Positions 40,607 to 44,633 of a DNA stretch of 44,633 nucleotides are shown in pieces. Each line of letters begins with the position of its first letter. Position 1 is the first letter of the stretch. Source of the stretch: a virus. The position numbers and the translations under genes are program-made. Under the pieces are notes generated by a model. It did not search any database, was not told where the DNA came from, and worked only from the letters and a program-made list of their open reading frames with translations. The stretch spans positions 1 through 44,633 of IMG/VR virus record IMGVR_UViG_3300025133_000219; one strand, given 5' to 3'.

Positions 40607-43600
40607 ACCTTGCTGCCGTGGTCTCTTGCGTGAGCTTCAACTGCTCCCCCGGCTCCGCCGCATCGCCCGAGCCAGAAGCTATCACAGTCCCTGGAATGAA
40701 GAAGCTGATCCGGTTGCTGCCGTTGAAGAAGTAAGGCTCGTCCCCTCCCAGGCGGTCCCGAGACCTGTTCCCTACCAGCCGCCGGTTGATGTCGTGCGTA
40801 ACGGCTACCAGGTAGATGTCGTGCGCCCAGTCGTTCGCCCCGTTGTTGTCCAACACCTTCTCGATCTGCGTTGCCAGGCTCAGCGGGTCTACAGGCGAGA
40901 GAAGGTTGATCGCTGACTGAATCTTCTCCCCCATCACTGACGGCGCGCTTCCACCGGTGTAGCGGATCTCCGCACTGATGTACGACGGCAGGAAGTGCCT
41001 TCCTACAGGGTTGGCACAGACCGTTCGCTCCTTGGGAGAGATGAGGAATCTGTGGATCTGGTTCACTAGTGGGGAGTGATCGTACTGAATCTGCAGGCTC
41101 TGTCCGTGCAGCGGAATCGTCTGGGTCAGACGATCTTCTCTTCCTATCGGCAAGAAGCTGGGGGAGAGCATGAGCTTCACTCTCTCGAGGGTGGAGAAGG
41201 TGAAGTTGGGATCCTCGACTTCGTAGTAGTACCCGTCTGCCTGGTACGTGCCGAACACTGCCTCGAACCGCTGCTCGGCTGGGACGTTGTGCACCTCGTC
41301 GGTTCCGAGAGCCCGAACGGCCACGTCGAAGTAGTACAGGGCCCCTTCCCGCTGCGCCTCCATGCGGGTGGAGGAGATCCTCTGTACACCCGGACGCACA
41401 ATGCGGAAAGGCTGGGTAGTCCCTGCCCGAGGTGTAGCTGCCGGGGCAGTGGGGCTCCACACGGAGAAGGTGGTGCCTGCCGTGAGAGAGGAGCCTACGC
41501 CCACTACCGTAAACCGCTTTGCCGAGCCCTCGTAGATCCGCACGGCCCTTGCTGCGACGAGCTCCGTGCCTCCAGCAGTGGTGGAGGGAGGATCGACTAG
41601 TGGGGCGGCGGTGATGGCCCAGATCACTGCATTGTCGTCAACGGTGAAACTGCCTGCAGGGATGTCAAGGTCTACATAGTTCCCGCCTGCGTGTACAGCG
41701 GTGATCTCATATGACCCGTTGGACTGGGGCTCGTCCGACATCATGATCGTCAGGAACTTGCCCACGTCCGTGGACTGGAAGGGGTTCGAGTTGTCCCAGA
41801 ACCGGGAAGGGAGCGCTCCTGAGCCAGCGTAGAAGCCTACGCCGCCACTCTTCTCGATCGACAGGGTCGTCTCCGTGAGAGGTCGGTCGAGCTCGAGCTG
41901 GTAGGCATTGACGATCTTGGTGACGACGTAGCCGCCCTTGTCTGCTCCACCCTCGATGAAGAAGAGGTCACCTACCTCCACCAGATCCCGCAGGTCTACA
42001 GTGGGGATCAGCGTACGCAGAGCAAGGGTGACGACATTGCTCCCGAAACGTGTGGTGAAGGCCGGAATGTGGTCGGTGTCGTCAGTAGACGGGGCACTGG
42101 GTAGTACAAACACCTCCTCATGAATCTCGATCTCGTCTCGGTACTGCCGAATGCCCTCGAGGATGGGAGCGTCTCGGTCCGCCCCTATCAAGGTTAGCGC
42201 CGTGAAGGTGTTGTCTCCGTTGATCGTTGCTGTTCCTACTGCCAAATCTCGAGGGTACGCCTGCGGCTGAGTAACTGCTGCCTCGTCTTGGGAAGGGATC
42301 ACGGGATGCGGGTCGGCGTCGGGGTCGGCGCCGAACAGCACCTCCAACGCGCCTACCGTGGTGGTGAAGAGGGTGGGTCTAGAGGCTGGTAGGACTACAG
42401 GGGTGGGATCTGGAGACGTGGTGGGATCGTAGAAGACGACGCACCTACCGCCGCTATCCACCTCTACCGAGGTGGGCTCGGTGAAGTACAGCCGCATCGT
42501 GCCAGCACAAGTGGATGGACCAACGCAATACGGGACGCTAGACCCGTTCATGAGACCTGCGAAGAACTCCGATGCCGTGAGGTCGAACGTCCCTGAGATG
42601 TCCATCCCCAAGGATTCCAGCGCCTCTAGGATCCACTTGAAGAATTCAACCAACACGTCGAAGGGGTCTGTGGGATCGCCATAGCTGTCGTAGCAGACGT
42701 CGAAGTCGGGAGCCTCGGGCGGAGAGGGAACGAGCGGGAACCCAAACGCGAACAGATCGCAGAAGGGCTTCCACGGGTCCACAGGGAACTGCCCTCGGAT
42801 ACCTACGGCGCACAGCTTCAGCACGGAGCGGAAGGCGTCTATGCCGTCTTCAAGCGAGCTGGTCAAGCTGATGAACTTCGCCTGATCTGCTGGCGACATG
42901 TTGACTAGGTCAGCCCTCGCAAAGCCCGTCACTGCCGCAGACAGGTCTACCGAATCCTCATCACCCGCCAAGGCGATCAGCAGGTTGATGAGACCGAAGA
43001 CGTCCTGACCTTCCGCAGCTCCGGCAAGCATGGCCAAGCCGACGCCGCTTCCCAGAGGAGTGGTGTCGAGGGAAAGCTCGTAGACGCTAGCAACATCATA
43101 GCCCCCCGCATTCGGCCCATCAGTGAGCACGAGAGTGTCTCCCACCAGAGAGGAACACAGAGCCGGACCGGTGCGGGGCAGCATGTTCAGGATGTCTGCC
43201 ACCAGCTGCTGGGCTTCAGCGCTGTCTAGCGTGTCCGGCGTGCCCGACTTGATGAGCTTGAACCAGTCCGACAGCGCCCTGAACAACTTGACCAGGTCCA
43301 CATCGGGCATGGCCATGAACAGGTTACTGCAGCAGCCGATCAGCTCCTTGGGAACACAGATCTCGAACTGCACGAAGGGGGTGAGGCCATCGGTGAGGAA
43401 GTCCCCTGTGAGCAGGGTCATGTTCCAGTTGATGACCATCTTGTCGTCTTCGACTTGGAAGATGGGCGGAGTACCTGCGATGAAGGAGGGGAAGAAGGCT
43501 GCGATGGTCGTGGTGAGCCAGTCAGCTATCTCGTTGACGTAGTCCTGCCCCGTCGATGGAAGGCCCCAGTTGATGGAGATCTCATCCGGATGGACCGTCA

Positions 43601-44633
43601 CACAGAAGATGTACCCGTCGCAGTCCAAGCACTCCGACGTGTAGTAGTCCTGCCGCCCCAGCATGGACGCCGCGATGACTTCGAAGTCGGGGGCAGCCGG
43701 GTTCAAGGCCAGGAAGGAGCTCAGGCTGGGAGGGCAAGCCGCTCCCATGTTCTCGAACGCTAGCCCGAGGCTCGGAACCGTGAACCCCAGCGTTCCACAT
43801 GCCGTGGTGTCCGCTCCCGTGAACGCCTGGTTAGTACGAGCCTCTACAGGCAGGGCGTAGGGCACGTTGATGTCGGAGGGCTGCCCGGTGCTATCCAGAA
43901 GCGTTACGCCCTTGGGAGGGATACGTACTAGGGGAAGCTGGATCCCCGACTGGGAGGTGTAGACCTCGTAAGTCAGGTTCGACGCGCTGTCCGTCAGTGT
44001 CCGGTCTACGATCGGGGTGGCCCCGCCGCCCAGGGTATCGAACCCCCGGATGACGTAGTCTCCGGCGTCGTCCCCGTCCTTGATCTTGATGATGTCGCCT
44101 ACCGCTACTCCGTACGAGATCAGATTGACCGTGACGATGAGAACACTCGAACCGATCACCGTACTCAGATCTGCTCCGCCGACTCCTCCGAAGGGGATCT
44201 TCAAGATCTTGGGCTCGATCGGGTCGAACTCGAGGTCGGTTACGACGGAGAAGGGGAGACCGATCTCGTCAGCAACCAGATCGACGTCCAGCACTAGCTG
44301 GAGGGGTGTGACATCGAGGATGCGGTACACGCCTGCGTCAGCACCGCCCTTCAGGACTAGGTACATCCCGATCTGAACACCCAAATCCTCCCAATCCACC
44401 GTGATGTCCGAGGACGTGACGATGTTGGGGAACGCCCCAGACCCTGCAGTTACGAGCGTGGTCATGGACACTAGAGGCGACTCGTCACTGATGTTGGTGA
44501 CGGACATCGTGCTTCGCACATCCTTGGTAGGCCGCACGAATACGTCGTGGTGTCCACCGATATGAACTACCTCATCTAGTATTTCGAGCTCCCCTGAGCC
44601 GGTATTGGGGGCCTGGATCCCTCCCGGTATGTC
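40599..44633 (-). CDS. Giant virion protein, modular beta repeats (partial, 5' end off window)
   Basis: The frame stays open from 40599 to the right edge, 1,344 codons, so the true start lies beyond 44633; a GTG at 44537 is in frame but not the natural boundary because coding sequence continues upstream. The protein is beta-rich with multiple modules of the form VGD-x-L-x-I-x-G-x-A-x-G-x-Y-V-I, for example VGDIIKIKDGDDAGDYVI and VGDLFFIEGGADKGGYVV, matching modules in the neighbouring 35587 gene. A cysteine-containing middle region (CGTLGF, ECLDCDGYIFC) is present. A tail or baseplate role is likely. It converges with the small plus-strand gene at 40606. Confidence 0.8.
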   Translation of the reverse strand, partial: DIPGGIQAPNTGSGELEILDEVVHIGGHHDVFVRPTKDVRSTMSVTNISDESPLVSMTTLVTAGSGAFPNIVTSSDITVDWEDLGVQIGMYLVLKGGADAGVYRILDVTPLQLVLDVDLVADEIGLPFSVVTDLEFDPIEPKILKIPFGGVGGADLSTVIGSSVLIVTVNLISYGVAVGDIIKIKDGDDAGDYVIRGFDTLGGGATPIVDRTLTDSASNLTYEVYTSQSGIQLPLVRIPPKGVTLLDSTGQPSDINVPYALPVEARTNQAFTGADTTACGTLGFTVPSLGLAFENMGAACPPSLSSFLALNPAAPDFEVIAASMLGRQDYYTSECLDCDGYIFCVTVHPDEISINWGLPSTGQDYVNEIADWLTTTIAAFFPSFIAGTPPIFQVEDDKMVINWNMTLLTGDFLTDGLTPFVQFEICVPKELIGCCSNLFMAMPDVDLVKLFRALSDWFKLIKSGTPDTLDSAEAQQLVADILNMLPRTGPALCSSLVGDTLVLTDGPNAGGYDVASVYELSLDTTPLGSGVGLAMLAGAAEGQDVFGLINLLIALAGDEDSVDLSAAVTGFARADLVNMSPADQAKFISLTSSLEDGIDAFRSVLKLCAVGIRGQFPVDPWKPFCDLFAFGFPLVPSPPEAPDFDVCYDSYGDPTDPFDVLVEFFKWILEALESLGMDISGTFDLTASEFFAGLMNGSSVPYCVGPSTCAGTMRLYFTEPTSVEVDSGGRCVVFYDPTTSPDPTPVVLPASRPTLFTTTVGALEVLFGADPDADPHPVIPSQDEAAVTQPQAYPRDLAVGTATINGDNTFTALTLIGADRDAPILEGIRQYRDEIEIHEEVFVLPSAPSTDDTDHIPAFTTRFGSNVVTLALRTLIPTVDLRDLVEVGDLFFIEGGADKGGYVVTKIVNAYQLELDRPLTETTLSIEKSGGVGFYAGSGALPSRFWDNSNPFQSTDVGKFLTIMMSDEPQSNGSYEITAVHAGGNYVDLDIPAGSFTVDDNAVIWAITAAPLVDPPSTTAGGTELVAARAVRIYEGSAKRFTVVGVGSSLTAGTTFSVWSPTAPAATPRAGTTQPFRIVRPGVQRISSTRMEAQREGALYYFDVAVRALGTDEVHNVPAEQRFEAVFGTYQADGYYYEVEDPNFTFSTLERVKLMLSPSFLPIGREDRLTQTIPLHGQSLQIQYDHSPLVNQIHRFLISPKERTVCANPVGRHFLPSYISAEIRYTGGSAPSVMGEKIQSAINLLSPVDPLSLATQIEKVLDNNGANDWAHDIYLVAVTHDINRRLVGNRSRDRLGGDEPYFFNGSNRISFFIPGTVIASGSGDAAEPGEQLKLTQETTAARFR

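Noticed and set aside
44535-44537. GTG at 44537 as start of the right-edge virion gene
   Set aside because: The frame continues without a stop to the window edge and the upstream residues read like the same protein, so the start lies outside.

Overview
The window is part of a large, GC-rich, lytic-looking tailed double-stranded DNA phage genome (Caudoviricetes). It carries a portal protein, very large tail or baseplate-type virion proteins, a nearly complete replication and recombination set, and its own multisubunit-type RNA polymerase. Coding density is close to total, neighbouring genes usually overlap by a few bases, and I see no tRNA, rRNA, integrase, transposase or CRISPR array. The host cannot be named from the sequence.

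Layout, left to right. (1) 1-4431, minus strand: the N-terminal 1,477 codons of a single-chain beta-beta' RNA polymerase whose 3' end lies off the left edge. (2) 4532-5457, plus strand: four small overlapping genes, two with cysteine clusters, closed by a hairpin. (3) 5560-11975, minus strand: portal protein preceded by three genes, two of them rich in Ala/Gly segments and suited to a head or ejection role. (4) 12087-20155, plus strand: an operon with a possible HTH regulator, an SF2 helicase, a family-4-type uracil-DNA glycosylase, a DnaB-type helicase, a DnaG-type primase and an abundant-looking zinc-cluster protein, ended by a GC-rich hairpin. (5) 20206-28827, plus strand: family A DNA polymerase, HU-like protein, RecA/UvsX recombinase, a PD-(D/E)xK nuclease with a zinc ribbon, a Cas4/RecB-like nuclease, a RusA-like resolvase and several cysteine-cluster proteins, ended by a nested hairpin. 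(6) 29122-44633, minus strand: four virion genes, three of them giant, with a small plus-strand zinc-knuckle gene (40328-40606) wedged between two. The last virion gene runs off the right edge.

The genes fit one programme. The phage transcribes at least some genes with its own polymerase. It replicates with primase, helicase and polymerase, and it has the recombinase, branch-migration helicase, two resolvases and exonuclease expected for recombination-dependent replication. The minus-strand blocks supply the virion. Structural and replication genes converge at two compact junctions (about 5460 and 29110), both with hairpins.

The most unusual points are the beta-beta' fusion with no beta' N-terminal zinc domain and a changed rifampicin pocket; a zinc knuckle inside the portal protein; a recurring K-x-A motif in the Ala/Gly-rich virion proteins; a repeated beta-module in the giant virion proteins; and an exceptional number of cysteine-cluster proteins.
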